In this document: piece after piece, positions 54,607 to 62,340 of the stretch
Position numbering within the stretch: the first letter of the stretch is position 1
How the letters are laid out: the number at the start of each line of letters is the position of its first letter
Assembly: GCA_040902225.1 (NCBI GenBank)
Contig: JBBDXT010000004.1
Location: forward strand, 178,060-242,059
Reading direction: 5' to 3'
DNA: 64,000 nt
Source of the DNA: Chloroflexota bacterium
GTDB taxonomy: Bacteria; Chloroflexota; Limnocylindria; QHBO01
Position numbers and translations under genes: made by a program
Notes under the pieces: generated by a model
Told to the model about the DNA's origin: nothing
Database searches by the model: none
What the model saw: only the letters and a program-made list of their open reading frames with translations

Positions 54607-55221
54607 ATGACCAAGATCTGGAGTGAGATGCCGGTCGCGAGGTTGAAAGAGCAGGTCGCGGACCTCGCGACGCTGGTGTGGGTCGTGTTCTGGGGCAATC
54701 TCGTCTGGCAGCTGTTCCAGGTGCTGGCCGGCTTCGCCCAGGCCGGACGGACGATCCACGCGGGCGGCCTGGCCATGATCCGGAGCGGGCGGGACGTGGG
54801 GGAATCCCTGTCCGGTGTGCCACTCATTGGGGAGCAGGTCCGCGACGTGGTGCGCAACGCCTTCGCCGGCGCCGGCCGGCCGCTCTCCGAATTCGGGACG
54901 GACCTGGAGCGCTTCATCCTGGTGGTGGCGACCGTGCTGGCCCTGCTCTTCGCACTGGCGACCCTCGGGCCGTGGCTGTCCCGCTACCTGCCGTGGCGCT
55001 GGGAGAGGCTGCAGCGCGTCCGGTCAGCCCATCGGGCCATCCGCACCGCGCCAAAGGTCAGCCATGCGAAGGTCGAGACCGCCCTGGCGATGCGGGCCGT
55101 CACCCGGCTCGACTACGCGACGCTGCTCGAGTACACCCCGGATCCACTTGGAGACTGGGCCAGCGGCCGCCACGATCGGCTTGCTCGCGCTGAGCTCGCC
55201 AGCGTGGGGTTGCGGCCATAG
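54607..55221 (+). CDS. Two-helix membrane protein, unknown function
   Basis: 204 residues. A hydrophobic segment near 22-45 (LATLVWVVFWGNLVWQLFQVLAGF) and another near 103-124 (FILVVATVLALLFALATLGPWL), with a basic C-terminal region (WRWERLQRVRSAHRAIR). I do not recognise the family. ATG 54607 is chosen; an in-frame leader from 54523 is Arg-rich and lacks similarity. The gene ends just before the terminator of the convergent neighbour. Confidence 0.65.
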   Translation: MTKIWSEMPVARLKEQVADLATLVWVVFWGNLVWQLFQVLAGFAQAGRTIHAGGLAMIRSGRDVGESLSGVPLIGEQVRDVVRNAFAGAGRPLSEFGTDLERFILVVATVLALLFALATLGPWLSRYLPWRWERLQRVRSAHRAIRTAPKVSHAKVETALAMRAVTRLDYATLLEYTPDPLGDWASGRHDRLARAELASVGLRP

Positions 55222-55253
55222 AAAAACCGCCCCGGCACGATGCCGGAGCGGTC
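55222..55253 (-). terminator. Rho-independent terminator of the ABM-type gene
   Basis: Read on the minus strand: ACCGC and CCGGCA stem halves (55253-55227) around a 3-nt loop, followed by five T residues. The stem-loop is strong and the T-run is at the right place for the gene that ends at 55321. Confidence 0.85.
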
Positions 55254-55320
55254 TTGCGTGGCTACGAATGCAGGGACAGCGGGTAGGCCGACGGTCCGTG
55301 CAGGCAGCCTTCAAACGGGA

Positions 55321-55626
55321 CTAGGCGGTGACGGGAACGCCACGGAACAGGGCCAGGTCACCGATGTAGGTGGTGACGAGGTGGACCCGGTCCGCAATGT
55401 TCTGCTTGACCCAGGTGGCGGCCATGTCAGCCGACTTCAGGGCCTCGTCGCGGGTCTCCCAGATGCTGATCGAGAGGACCTTGTGGTTGCCGACGTCGAC
55501 CAGTCCGTAGTTCACGAAGCCAGGCTCCTTGACGAAGGTCGGAAGGATGCCCTTCTCGGCAATGCCGGTCAGCTCAGGGAAGGTGCCCTTGGTGAGATCG
55601 TACGTAGAGATTCGTGTGTAACGCAT
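55321..55626 (-). CDS. Antibiotic biosynthesis monooxygenase (ABM)-fold small protein
   Basis: 101 residues from the ATG at 55626, with AGAGGAG 6 nt upstream. The fold pattern RYTRISTYDLTKGTFPELTGIAEKGILPTFVKEPGFVNYGLVDVGNHKVLSISIWETRDEALKSADMA is a dimeric alpha/beta barrel of the ABM type. Catalytic role uncertain; such proteins can be monooxygenases, heme-binding or stress proteins. Its own terminator and Shine-Dalgarno make it a separate transcription unit. Confidence 0.78.
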   Translation of the reverse strand: MRYTRISTYDLTKGTFPELTGIAEKGILPTFVKEPGFVNYGLVDVGNHKVLSISIWETRDEALKSADMAATWVKQNIADRVHLVTTYIGDLALFRGVPVTA

Positions 55627-55805
55627 GTTTGACTCCTCTGCCCCCATTTGCGGCTAAGTCGACACGAAACGGGTTCGCCGATGGCTCTTCGTCGTGCGCC
55701 GGCCATGAGATCAATCGGTTCGCAGCCTTGCAGCCGAGACGCGTAGTGTAGCACCTGTGATAGATTAGCGCCAGCCTCGCTACAGAGCAGTACAGGAGTT
55801 CACAG

Positions 55806-56246
55806 GTGCCAAGGATCGAATTCGAGGCCGAAACGGAAGAGCAGCTGGTGGGCCTCGCCTGGCGATGGGTGATGGGTCCCCAGCACCAGCCCGGCGATCC
55901 CGTGATGGACGAGGCGGACCAGGCCGACCTGCGGCGCAAGCAGCTCGGCGAGGTGCTGAACGCCATCCAGGGTGCCGATAGCCGTCGCCTCCTGCGCGAG
56001 GTCGCCGAGCTGTCCATCCGCAATGCCGCCCTGCCGCTGGATGCCGACCTGACGGCTCGCTACGGAAAGCAGACGGGGACCGCCTTCGCCGGCATCGTGG
56101 CCGGCCCGAACAAGGTGATGCGGCGGGTAGCCCATCGCGACCTGATCACCTGGGATGCCGACGTGCGCGGGTATCGAATGGATCCGGCCGATGCCGAGAT
56201 CGTGCTGCAGCGTTGGCCGGTGCCTCTGACCCCGGGGAGCGCCTAG
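55806..56246 (+). CDS. Hypothetical protein, 146 aa
   Basis: From the GTG at 55806: a soluble alpha-rich protein with RIEFEAETEEQLVGLAWRWV, DLRRKQLGEVLNAIQGADSRRLLREVAEL, and a basic patch (GPNKVMRRVAHRDLITWDADVRGYRMDP) near the end. The last part looks like a small winged-helix or SH3-like element but I cannot name a family. It overlaps the convergent mscL by 4 bp. Confidence 0.55.
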   Translation: MPRIEFEAETEEQLVGLAWRWVMGPQHQPGDPVMDEADQADLRRKQLGEVLNAIQGADSRRLLREVAELSIRNAALPLDADLTARYGKQTGTAFAGIVAGPNKVMRRVAHRDLITWDADVRGYRMDPADAEIVLQRWPVPLTPGSA

Positions 56247-56644
56247 CCCAGCTGGCTCGTGCAGTGCGGGCAGCGGGTGGCGGCGGTGGGGATATCGGTG
56301 GCGCAGAACGGGCAGGTCTTGATCGGCGGCTCGTCGTCGGGCTCAGACTTCTTCAGGCGGGCGGTCATCGCGTTCACCGGCTTGACCACGAAGAAGAAGA
56401 TGGCGACCGCGACCAGGAAGAAGGTGATGAGCTGGTTCAGGAAGAGCCCGTAGGAGACCGGCGTCGTGCCCGCGGTGAAGGACAGCGTCGAGAAATCAGG
56501 GATCCGCAGGAAGCCCAGCAGCGGGGTCAGCACGTTGGTGACGAACGAGGTCACGGTTGCGCCGAAGGCTGCGCCGATGACGATGCCCACCGCCAGGTCG
56601 ATGACATTGCCGCGCAGAATGAAGTCGCGGAATTCCTTGAGCAT
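56243..56644 (-). CDS. mscL: Large-conductance mechanosensitive channel MscL with C-terminal zinc ribbon
   Basis: 133 residues from the ATG at 56644 (TATACT 9 nt upstream). MLKEFRDFILRGNVIDLAVGIVIGAAFGATVTSFVTNVLTPLLG is the amphipathic N-terminus and first helix. LNQLITFFLVAVAIFFFVVKPVNAM is the second helix. The C-terminal helix of ordinary MscL is replaced by a CPFC-x10-CPHC zinc ribbon. It opens under membrane tension as an emergency valve; the ribbon may affect gating or a partner protein. Confidence 0.88.
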   Translation of the reverse strand: MLKEFRDFILRGNVIDLAVGIVIGAAFGATVTSFVTNVLTPLLGFLRIPDFSTLSFTAGTTPVSYGLFLNQLITFFLVAVAIFFFVVKPVNAMTARLKKSEPDDEPPIKTCPFCATDIPTAATRCPHCTSQLG

Positions 56645-56687
56645 CAGGCTCGGAGTATAGGAGCGGCCGCGGGCTAGACTCGGACCG

Positions 56688-57485
56688 ATGCGCCTCGCCA
56701 CCTGGAACGTCAACTCGCTGAAGGCTCGGCTCGACCGGGTGCTGGCCTGGACCGAGGCGATCCGGCCGGACGTGCTGTGCATGCAGGAGACGAAGCTCAC
56801 CGACGCCGCCATGCCGGACCTGGCGTTCCGCGCCATCGGCTACGAGGTGGCGCACCACGGGCTGGGGCAATGGAACGGCGTGGCGATCGCGTCGCGGATC
56901 GGGATCGATCAGGTGCAGGCAGGCCTGCCAACCTCCGACGGTTGGACCGATGACGGCGGCCGCTTTCTGGCCGCCACCTGCGGCGGCGTCCGCTTTGCGA
57001 GCATTTACGTGCCCAACGGCAGGGTGGTCGGGTCCGAGTTCTACGATCAGAAGCTCGTCTGGCTGGACCGCATCAACGAGTGGCTGATCACCGGGTGCGA
57101 CCCGGCTGAGCCGATGGCGGTCTGCGGCGATTTCAATGTCGCCCCTACCGACGATGACGTCTACGACGCCGCGGCCGTCCACGGGGCAACGCACGTGTCC
57201 GAGCCGGAGCGTGCGGCGGTCGCTCGCATGCGCGAATGGGGGCTGGTCGACATCGTGCGACGCTTCCATCCGGAGCCTGGCTTCTTCACCTGGTGGGACT
57301 ACCGTGCGGGGAACTTCCACAAGAACCTGGGGATGCGGATCGACCACGTGTACGTGACCGAGCCACTGGCCGGGCGGGCGGTCGCTGCCGAGCGCGACCG
57401 CGATGCCCGTAAGCCATCAACCTACCCGGGAATCCCCTCAGACCACGCACCGCTGGTGGTGGACTTCCACGACCAGGCCAGTTGA
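56688..57485 (+). CDS. xth: Exodeoxyribonuclease III (AP endonuclease)
   Basis: 265 residues. RLATWNVNSLKARLDRVLAWTEAIRPDVLCMQETKL is the metal-binding start of the EEP fold. FASIYVPNGR, VCGDFNVAPTDDDVYD and MRIDHVYVT then IPSDHAPLVVDF (catalytic His) follow. It cleaves at abasic sites and trims 3' ends, complementing the other repair genes here. TAGACT lies 7 nt before the ATG, a leaderless start. Confidence 0.95.
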   Translation: MRLATWNVNSLKARLDRVLAWTEAIRPDVLCMQETKLTDAAMPDLAFRAIGYEVAHHGLGQWNGVAIASRIGIDQVQAGLPTSDGWTDDGGRFLAATCGGVRFASIYVPNGRVVGSEFYDQKLVWLDRINEWLITGCDPAEPMAVCGDFNVAPTDDDVYDAAAVHGATHVSEPERAAVARMREWGLVDIVRRFHPEPGFFTWWDYRAGNFHKNLGMRIDHVYVTEPLAGRAVAAERDRDARKPSTYPGIPSDHAPLVVDFHDQAS

Positions 57486-57533
57486 GCCAGGACGAGCAGC
57501 CTGGCCCGAGATCCCGAAGTCTGGAGATCAGTG

Positions 57534-57995
57534 ATGGCAGTCAACTTCAATCCTGTGCCCCATCCGAGGATCGCGGAGCGCAGGAAGGCCGGACCGCCCA
57601 GGAGGTCGGACGAGCAGGTCGGATTCAATGGGCGCTTCGCGCTCCTGATCACGACGGTGGTCGGGACGATGTGGTGCGCCTACGCGTTCGCGGCCCTCGC
57701 GCTGGTCGCACTCCCGTCGGCCCTGACCAGCGGTCCGCTGGCGATCGTGCAATGGGTCAGCCAGACGTTCATCCAGCTCGTGCTCCTCTCGATCATCATG
57801 GTCGGGCAGAACATCATCGGGAAGGCATCGGACAAACGCGCTGAGATGACCTACCAGGATGCCGACGCGAGCTTCCACGAGGCCGAGCAGATCCAGCGGC
57901 ACCTCAAGGCGCAGGATGAAGCCCTGAACGTCATGCTCGACAAGCTGCTGAAGCTCGAGGCTGCCATTCCCAACGCGGCATCCGATCGTGGTTGA
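57534..57995 (+). CDS. DUF1003-like membrane protein
   Basis: 153 residues. A GFNGRFALLITTVVGTMWCAYAFAALALVALP helix, a second helix (IVQWVSQTFIQLVLLSIIMVGQNII) and a C-terminal coiled-coil helix (QDADASFHEAEQIQRHLKAQDEALNVML) match the conserved short DUF1003-related pattern. Function unknown. ATG 57534 is used; a GTG one codon upstream is equally possible. Confidence 0.72.
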   Translation: MAVNFNPVPHPRIAERRKAGPPRRSDEQVGFNGRFALLITTVVGTMWCAYAFAALALVALPSALTSGPLAIVQWVSQTFIQLVLLSIIMVGQNIIGKASDKRAEMTYQDADASFHEAEQIQRHLKAQDEALNVMLDKLLKLEAAIPNAASDRG

Positions 57996-58004
57996 GGGTC
58001 CGTG

Positions 58005-58454
58005 ATGAGCACCTCCGCACTCGAGGAATACCTGACGACCATCCCTGATGCTCAGGCCGAGCCGATGGTCCGCGAGCTCGATCGGATCATTAGGAAGTCG
58101 CACTCTGAATTCGATGTTGCGATCAAGTACAAGATCCTGATGTACGCCCTGAATGGCGACTTCCACACCTGGGTATGCGCGGTCAACGCCGGCCGCAGGA
58201 AGGTCTCCCTCAATTTCCTCTATGGCGTTCTGCTCGACGATCGGAAGAAGGTCCTGCGCGCCGGGAGCTCGGTCCTCATGACCTGGGACATCGGCTTTGA
58301 CGAGGATCTCGACGCGGCGGCGGTGGCGGCATACGTCGCGGAGGCTGTCAAGCGAAACCCCGACTACATCGCAGACCGAGAGAACGTGTTGGATATGGCC
58401 CGTCAGGCCGCCGCGAAGGCTGGCCGACGCCCCAAGTCGCCGCCCGGTCCATAA
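58005..58454 (+). CDS. DUF1801-domain protein (YdhG-like)
   Basis: 149 residues. LEEYLTTIPDAQAEPMVRELDRIIRKSHSEFDVAIKYKILMYALNGDFHTWVCAVNAGRRKVSLNFLYGVLLDDRKKVLRAGSSVLMTWDIGFDEDLDAAAVAAYVAEAV is the DUF1801/YdhG (IscU-like fold) sequence. Function is not established. ATG 58005 is used, with a GTG one codon upstream as alternative. It is 9 bp after its neighbour, so the two are probably in an operon. Confidence 0.8.
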   Translation: MSTSALEEYLTTIPDAQAEPMVRELDRIIRKSHSEFDVAIKYKILMYALNGDFHTWVCAVNAGRRKVSLNFLYGVLLDDRKKVLRAGSSVLMTWDIGFDEDLDAAAVAAYVAEAVKRNPDYIADRENVLDMARQAAAKAGRRPKSPPGP

Positions 58455-58567
58455 GCCACACTTATGCTCCTGCACCGATGAGGCCTCATCGGTGTCGGCT
58501 GATAACTGACGTTTATGCCGCGGCGCTCCGCGAGCGCGATCGGTGCATGAGTATTAGTCGGACTTAT
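58451..58567. repeat. Three 33-bp repeat units forming a large imperfect palindrome
   Basis: Unit 1 (58451-58483, plus) reads ATAAG...ACTTAT...CACCGATGAGG. Unit 2 (58484-58516) is its inverted partner, and the junction is a 22-bp perfect palindrome at 58473-58494. Unit 3 (58535-58567) is another minus-oriented copy ending in the stop of the next gene. Each aligned pair agrees at about 24 of 33 positions. All share ATAA...TTAT or similar and CACCGAT. Confidence 0.65.
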
Positions 58568-59682
58568 CAGTCCCGACGCGCGTAGCGAGCGAACTCGACT
58601 GAATGCACATCTGCGTGGGGGACGCTGAAGCGGAGCATGGCGTCGGCCTCGGTTCCAACCGCCGTTTCCTCGTCGCTCGACAGCGGACGGACTAGCCGCA
58701 GGACCGCGGTGGCGGCGCCCCTGTCGCGCTGGAGATGCCATTGGCCAAGGGCCGTCCCGGCGAGCAGGAGCATGCCGGGGATGGGGCCGTCCTGGTACGT
58801 GAACGCGGGCCGCTCAACGTCGCCGACGAAGCGGGATCGGTCAGCGTGCGATAGCAGGAGGTTGTCGTAGTCCGCCAGGAAGCGGACGGGGGCAGGCGTC
58901 TCCGGATCTGGGCGGGGTGCATCGGGCAGGTCGAACAGCTCGCGCCCGGCTCCGTCACGGAAAACCCGAAGGCGGGGCCGCAAGCGTGCGAACACCTCGC
59001 CCAACCGCGTCACCCCTGCCCAGGCTTGCGCGTCCATCACGGACGCCGGACCAAAAGCGGCGAGATAACGCAGCACGATCGGCTCGGGGTCGGTGGTAGC
59101 CAGCACCGGACGGCCAAGCCATGCGTCGAGGGCGGCGAGCTTTACCGCCCCGGGGCGGCGCCACACGCCGCGGGGTGGCACCTGGACCAGCGGCACCAGC
59201 GCGCGCACCGCATTCGTGACGGTGAGCCGATCGCGTCCGGGCCAGCGGGTGTCGAGGTGCCGGATGAGCTCGGTGGGCGTGCGTGGCGCATCGGCAGTGA
59301 ACCTTCGAACCTCGGTCGCCAGCTCGGCGAGGTCGATCCCCTCCAGCCGGCGCGCCCAGATTCCGCGCAGGCTGCGGTCGATCGCGGGCTGCGTGAAGGC
59401 TCGCAGGACGAGGGCGTCGTCATCGGTGACGAGGTGGATCGTCGAGCGCATGACCGCCACGCGCACCAACCGCCGCTCCTCGAGCAGCTGCCCGGTGGCG
59501 ATCGGGTCAAAGTCAGCCAGCCGCGACCAGAGGCTCAGGTACCACGACTGAGGTGTCTGCGCCTGGAGTCCGACGAGGTGGTGGACCGTGTCGTAGGGCG
59601 TCATCGCGACGCGCTCGAGAAGCATCTGTCGCGCGAGCGTCGCCCGGTTCAAAGCTTCGCGGCTGAGGACCTCGAACTTCAC
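58567..59682 (-). CDS. HTH_42-superfamily DNA glycosylase with a QxQ (AlkZ-like) motif
   Basis: 371 residues. LLERVAMTPYDTVHHLVGLQAQTPQSWYLSLWSRL places QAQ at residues 40-42, where the azinomycin-resistance glycosylase AlkZ has its catalytic Q37-x-Q39. The remaining winged-helix repeats are present, with no other catalytic motif. AlkZ-type enzymes unhook interstrand crosslinks and excise bulky N-alkyl bases. It starts in an ATGA overlap with the upstream glycosylase gene. Confidence 0.82.
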   Translation of the reverse strand: MKFEVLSREALNRATLARQMLLERVAMTPYDTVHHLVGLQAQTPQSWYLSLWSRLADFDPIATGQLLEERRLVRVAVMRSTIHLVTDDDALVLRAFTQPAIDRSLRGIWARRLEGIDLAELATEVRRFTADAPRTPTELIRHLDTRWPGRDRLTVTNAVRALVPLVQVPPRGVWRRPGAVKLAALDAWLGRPVLATTDPEPIVLRYLAAFGPASVMDAQAWAGVTRLGEVFARLRPRLRVFRDGAGRELFDLPDAPRPDPETPAPVRFLADYDNLLLSHADRSRFVGDVERPAFTYQDGPIPGMLLLAGTALGQWHLQRDRGAATAVLRLVRPLSSDEETAVGTEADAMLRFSVPHADVHSVEFARYARRD

Positions 59683-60944
59683 GAGCCGAGGCGCCGGAGC
59701 CCACCGGCGATGTCGCGGCCCAGCTTCGTGCGCGGCCAGGTCACGGCACCGGCCCCGACGAAGCGGCGGTACGCGTCGAACGCCCCGGCCACGGCGGGGA
59801 CGAAATCAGGCTCCTCCATCGGTCCAAAGCCATCCTCGAACCAGATGCCGGCAATCCGCAGGGTGCGTGAGGCACGTTCGTAGCGTGGCTCGATGCGCCC
59901 GACCAGGCGATCCCCGAAGAGCAGCGGCAGCACGTAATAGCCGTGCCTGCGCTTGGGGGCCGGGACGTAGACCTCCCAGATATAGTCGAATCCGAAGAGT
60001 CCCTTGACCAGGCGGCGGTCCCACATCAGCGGGTCGAGCGGCGCAAGGAACGAGACCGATGGCCCGGCGCGCCTCGCGGGCTTGGCGGCGGCCTCGAGCA
60101 AGGGCAGCTCGTCGGCCAGGACGTGGCGGGCCTCCCGGAATCCCTCCACTGCGACCGGGACGAGGGTGCCCTCCTCGACCAGCGCAGCCGTCGTCCGCGC
60201 GCGATCCGCGGCCGTCCCGGCGCCTGACACCAGCTCCCCTGCACCACCAACCGCCATGAGTCCGACCCCCCGGTGACGGCTGAGCAGCCGATGGCGGAGC
60301 TGGTCGGCCTCGCTCGCGTGCGAGTCGAGCATCTCGGCGGGAACCAGCCGCTCGATCAGGTCGTAGAAGCGGCGGTTGCCCTCCCGACGAGAGATCCCCA
60401 GCTCGCCGACCACGAAGAGGGCCTCCATCACCGCACGGGCGGCCTTGGTGCTGGTCGAGGCATCGTTGTCCCACCACCACTGGATGCGATCCTCGACATC
60501 CCGGAAGGACGCGGTCGAGACCGGACCGCTCTCGCGGATGTGATCGCGGATTCGGTTCGCCAGGCGCGCGTGCTCGGCCAGGAAGTCCCGGTATCGGCTG
60601 GCTCCGGAGGTCCAGGCCAGCCGGTAGAAGGGCAGCTCAGCGGCGGGGAGGATGTTCAGGCTCTTGTTGTAGAGCTCGATGAGGCGCCGATCCCTGCCGT
60701 ACAGCCACCGGTCGCACCACTCTCGCCGGTAGCCGGCGACCCGGTCGTGGAGCGCCAGGTCGTGGCTGCGGGTGCCGGGCACCTCCAGCGGGTCGAACTG
60801 CAGGCTTCCCAGCCGATCGATCACGCCGAGGACCGATTCCGGCTTCGCCGGCAGGGAGCGCGGCGGATCGAGCAGGTGGCGGCGGACGAGGAAACGGCGG
60901 GCATGGTCGGCAGAGATGTGGAGGTCGGGAAGGGGTGCGGGCAT
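59679..60944 (-). CDS. HTH_42-superfamily DNA glycosylase with a QxD (YcaQ/AlkX-like) motif
   Basis: 421 residues from the ATG at 60944, supported by TAGCAT 8 nt upstream. ISADHARRFLVRRHLLDPPRSLPAKPESVLGVIDRLGSLQFDPLEV places QFD at residues 49-51, the QxD variant of YcaQ (AlkX). WCDRWLYGRDRRLIELYNKSLNILP and PLDPLMWDRRLVKGLFGFDYIWEVYVPAPKRRHGYYVLPLLFGDRLVGRIEPRYER follow, which are the conserved YcaQ regions. It is a crosslink-repair glycosylase. Co-translation with the QxQ paralogue suggests joint crosslink repair. Confidence 0.85.
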   Translation of the reverse strand: MPAPLPDLHISADHARRFLVRRHLLDPPRSLPAKPESVLGVIDRLGSLQFDPLEVPGTRSHDLALHDRVAGYRREWCDRWLYGRDRRLIELYNKSLNILPAAELPFYRLAWTSGASRYRDFLAEHARLANRIRDHIRESGPVSTASFRDVEDRIQWWWDNDASTSTKAARAVMEALFVVGELGISRREGNRRFYDLIERLVPAEMLDSHASEADQLRHRLLSRHRGVGLMAVGGAGELVSGAGTAADRARTTAALVEEGTLVPVAVEGFREARHVLADELPLLEAAAKPARRAGPSVSFLAPLDPLMWDRRLVKGLFGFDYIWEVYVPAPKRRHGYYVLPLLFGDRLVGRIEPRYERASRTLRIAGIWFEDGFGPMEEPDFVPAVAGAFDAYRRFVGAGAVTWPRTKLGRDIAGGLRRLGS

Positions 60945-60997
60945 AGGCCGCGATGCTAGCAGCGGCCCGCGGTGCGCCACTTCGTACAATGGGTGCG

Positions 60998-61750
60998 ATG
61001 GTGATGGAGCGGATGCCCGAGGGTCCACCCACATCAGGTCCCGTCCCGGCCGATGAGGCCGCTGCTCGGCGCGCGCTGCGGGTGCAGATGCTGGCGACCG
61101 AGCACTGGAGCCTGCTCGCGACCCGCTCCCTCTCCTGGAACGAGGCATTCGCGCGCGCGAGCATGTTCCTCTCACTCCTGTCGGGAGCGGTGGTGGCGCT
61201 GGCCCTGGTCGCCCAGGCCACCGCATTCGGTGAGGGCTTCGTGCTGTTCGCGATCATGCTCCTCCCGGTTGTCCTGTTCGTGGGGCTGGCCACGTATGTC
61301 CGGCTCCTGGAGATCAACAACGAGGACTACGTCTGGGTGCGCGGCATGAATCGGCTGCGCGGGGCATACCTCGAGATCGACCCTGGGTTGGCGCCGTACT
61401 TCGTCACCGGTACCGATGACAGCGCCGAAGCGATCTTTCAGACGTTCGGCTCGCTGCCGAATGAACCCGGCAGCCTGGACGTCGGCAATTTCCATGGCTT
61501 CGTCACCACGCCGGCCACCATTGCCTTTGTCGACGCCATGCTCGCTGCGGTACTGGCTGCGATCGTGGCGGTCCAACTCCAGGAGGCCATGCTGCCGGCT
61601 GCGGGCGTCGGCGTCCTGGCCTTCTTCGTCGTCGGCGTGGCGCTGGCGGTGATCGGCTATCGGAGCCAGAGGATGGCCCACCTCGCCCCAGCAGCCCGCG
61701 CGTCCAATCAGGATCTAGCGCCCAAGAACCAACAGGAGGGATCCCAGTGA
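60998..61750 (+). CDS. Membrane protein, unknown function, with four helices
   Basis: 250 residues from the ATG at 60998, 7 nt after TACAAT. Hydrophobic pairs near 58-105 (MFLSLLSGAVVALALVAQATAF, LFAIMLLPVVLFVGLATYV) and 180-230 (AFVDAMLAAVLAAIVAVQL, AAGVGVLAFFVVGVALAVIGY). No family recognised. The GTG of the next gene overlaps its stop. Confidence 0.65.
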   Translation: MVMERMPEGPPTSGPVPADEAAARRALRVQMLATEHWSLLATRSLSWNEAFARASMFLSLLSGAVVALALVAQATAFGEGFVLFAIMLLPVVLFVGLATYVRLLEINNEDYVWVRGMNRLRGAYLEIDPGLAPYFVTGTDDSAEAIFQTFGSLPNEPGSLDVGNFHGFVTTPATIAFVDAMLAAVLAAIVAVQLQEAMLPAAGVGVLAFFVVGVALAVIGYRSQRMAHLAPAARASNQDLAPKNQQEGSQ

Positions 61751-62283
61751 CCGATCAGTCCCCGGCCGCGCCGCCCGCGCCACCTGCCCCACCCGCCGCG
61801 CCGGAGTCCGGCTGGGCGGGCGCACCTGTCACCACCCCGATCACACGCCCGGGACCGATGCCCGGGTGGCACTACGCCGGCTTCTGGGTCCGCTTCCTGG
61901 CAATCCTGATCGATGCGATCGTCATCGGGCTGCTGTCTGCAGCACTCATTCCAATCACTGGCGCGCAGATCACCACCACGACGAATGGAGTCGTGACGGT
62001 GAACTACGCGGAGAACGCGTACAGCGCGCTCATCGGGCTCGTGTACTTCATCGGCTTCTGGGCCTGGCGCGGTCAGACCGTCGGCATGATGCCGTTCAAC
62101 ATGCAGGTGGTGGGCGTCGCCGATGGCAAGAAGATCGACCTGGTGCGCGGTCTGTTGCGCTATGTCGGGTTCATCATCTCGATCATTCCGCTCTTCCTGG
62201 GCCTCATCTGGGCCGCCTTCGACTCGCGCAAGCAGGGCTGGCACGACAAGATCGCATCGACGGTGGTGATCCGCCCGAATTGA
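61747..62283 (+). CDS. RDD-family membrane protein
   Basis: 178 residues. A Pro/Ala-rich N-terminus of about 45, then YAGFWVRFLAILIDAIVIGLLSAALI with the RDD-type Arg and Asp residues, and a further pair of helices (YSALIGLVYFIGFWAW; LVRGLLRYVGFIISIIPLFLGLIWAAF) before DSRKQGWHDKIASTVVI, a characteristic end of the RDD family. Possible transporter or sodium antiporter-like; unproven. Overlaps the preceding gene by GTGA. Confidence 0.85.
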   Translation: MTDQSPAAPPAPPAPPAAPESGWAGAPVTTPITRPGPMPGWHYAGFWVRFLAILIDAIVIGLLSAALIPITGAQITTTTNGVVTVNYAENAYSALIGLVYFIGFWAWRGQTVGMMPFNMQVVGVADGKKIDLVRGLLRYVGFIISIIPLFLGLIWAAFDSRKQGWHDKIASTVVIRPN

Positions 62284-62295
62284 TCACCGCCTCGC

Positions 62296-62331
62296 TGGCA
62301 CTCTGATGTAGAGAGTGCCAATCGCTATAAT
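62296..62331 (+). promoter_or_regulatory. CIRCE-type operator and -10 of dnaJ
   Basis: TGGCACTC-N9-GAGTGCCA (62296-62320) is a CIRCE variant of the perfect site upstream of hrcA. TATAAT (62326-62331) follows, then 9 nt, then the ATG at 62341, so the operator lies upstream of the -10 and the mRNA is leaderless. Confidence 0.85.
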
Positions 62332-62340
62332 CCGCGCGCC

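Noticed and set aside
58451-58567. CRISPR repeats or a phage attachment site
   Set aside because: Units abut or face each other without spacers, and no integrase or cas gene is near.
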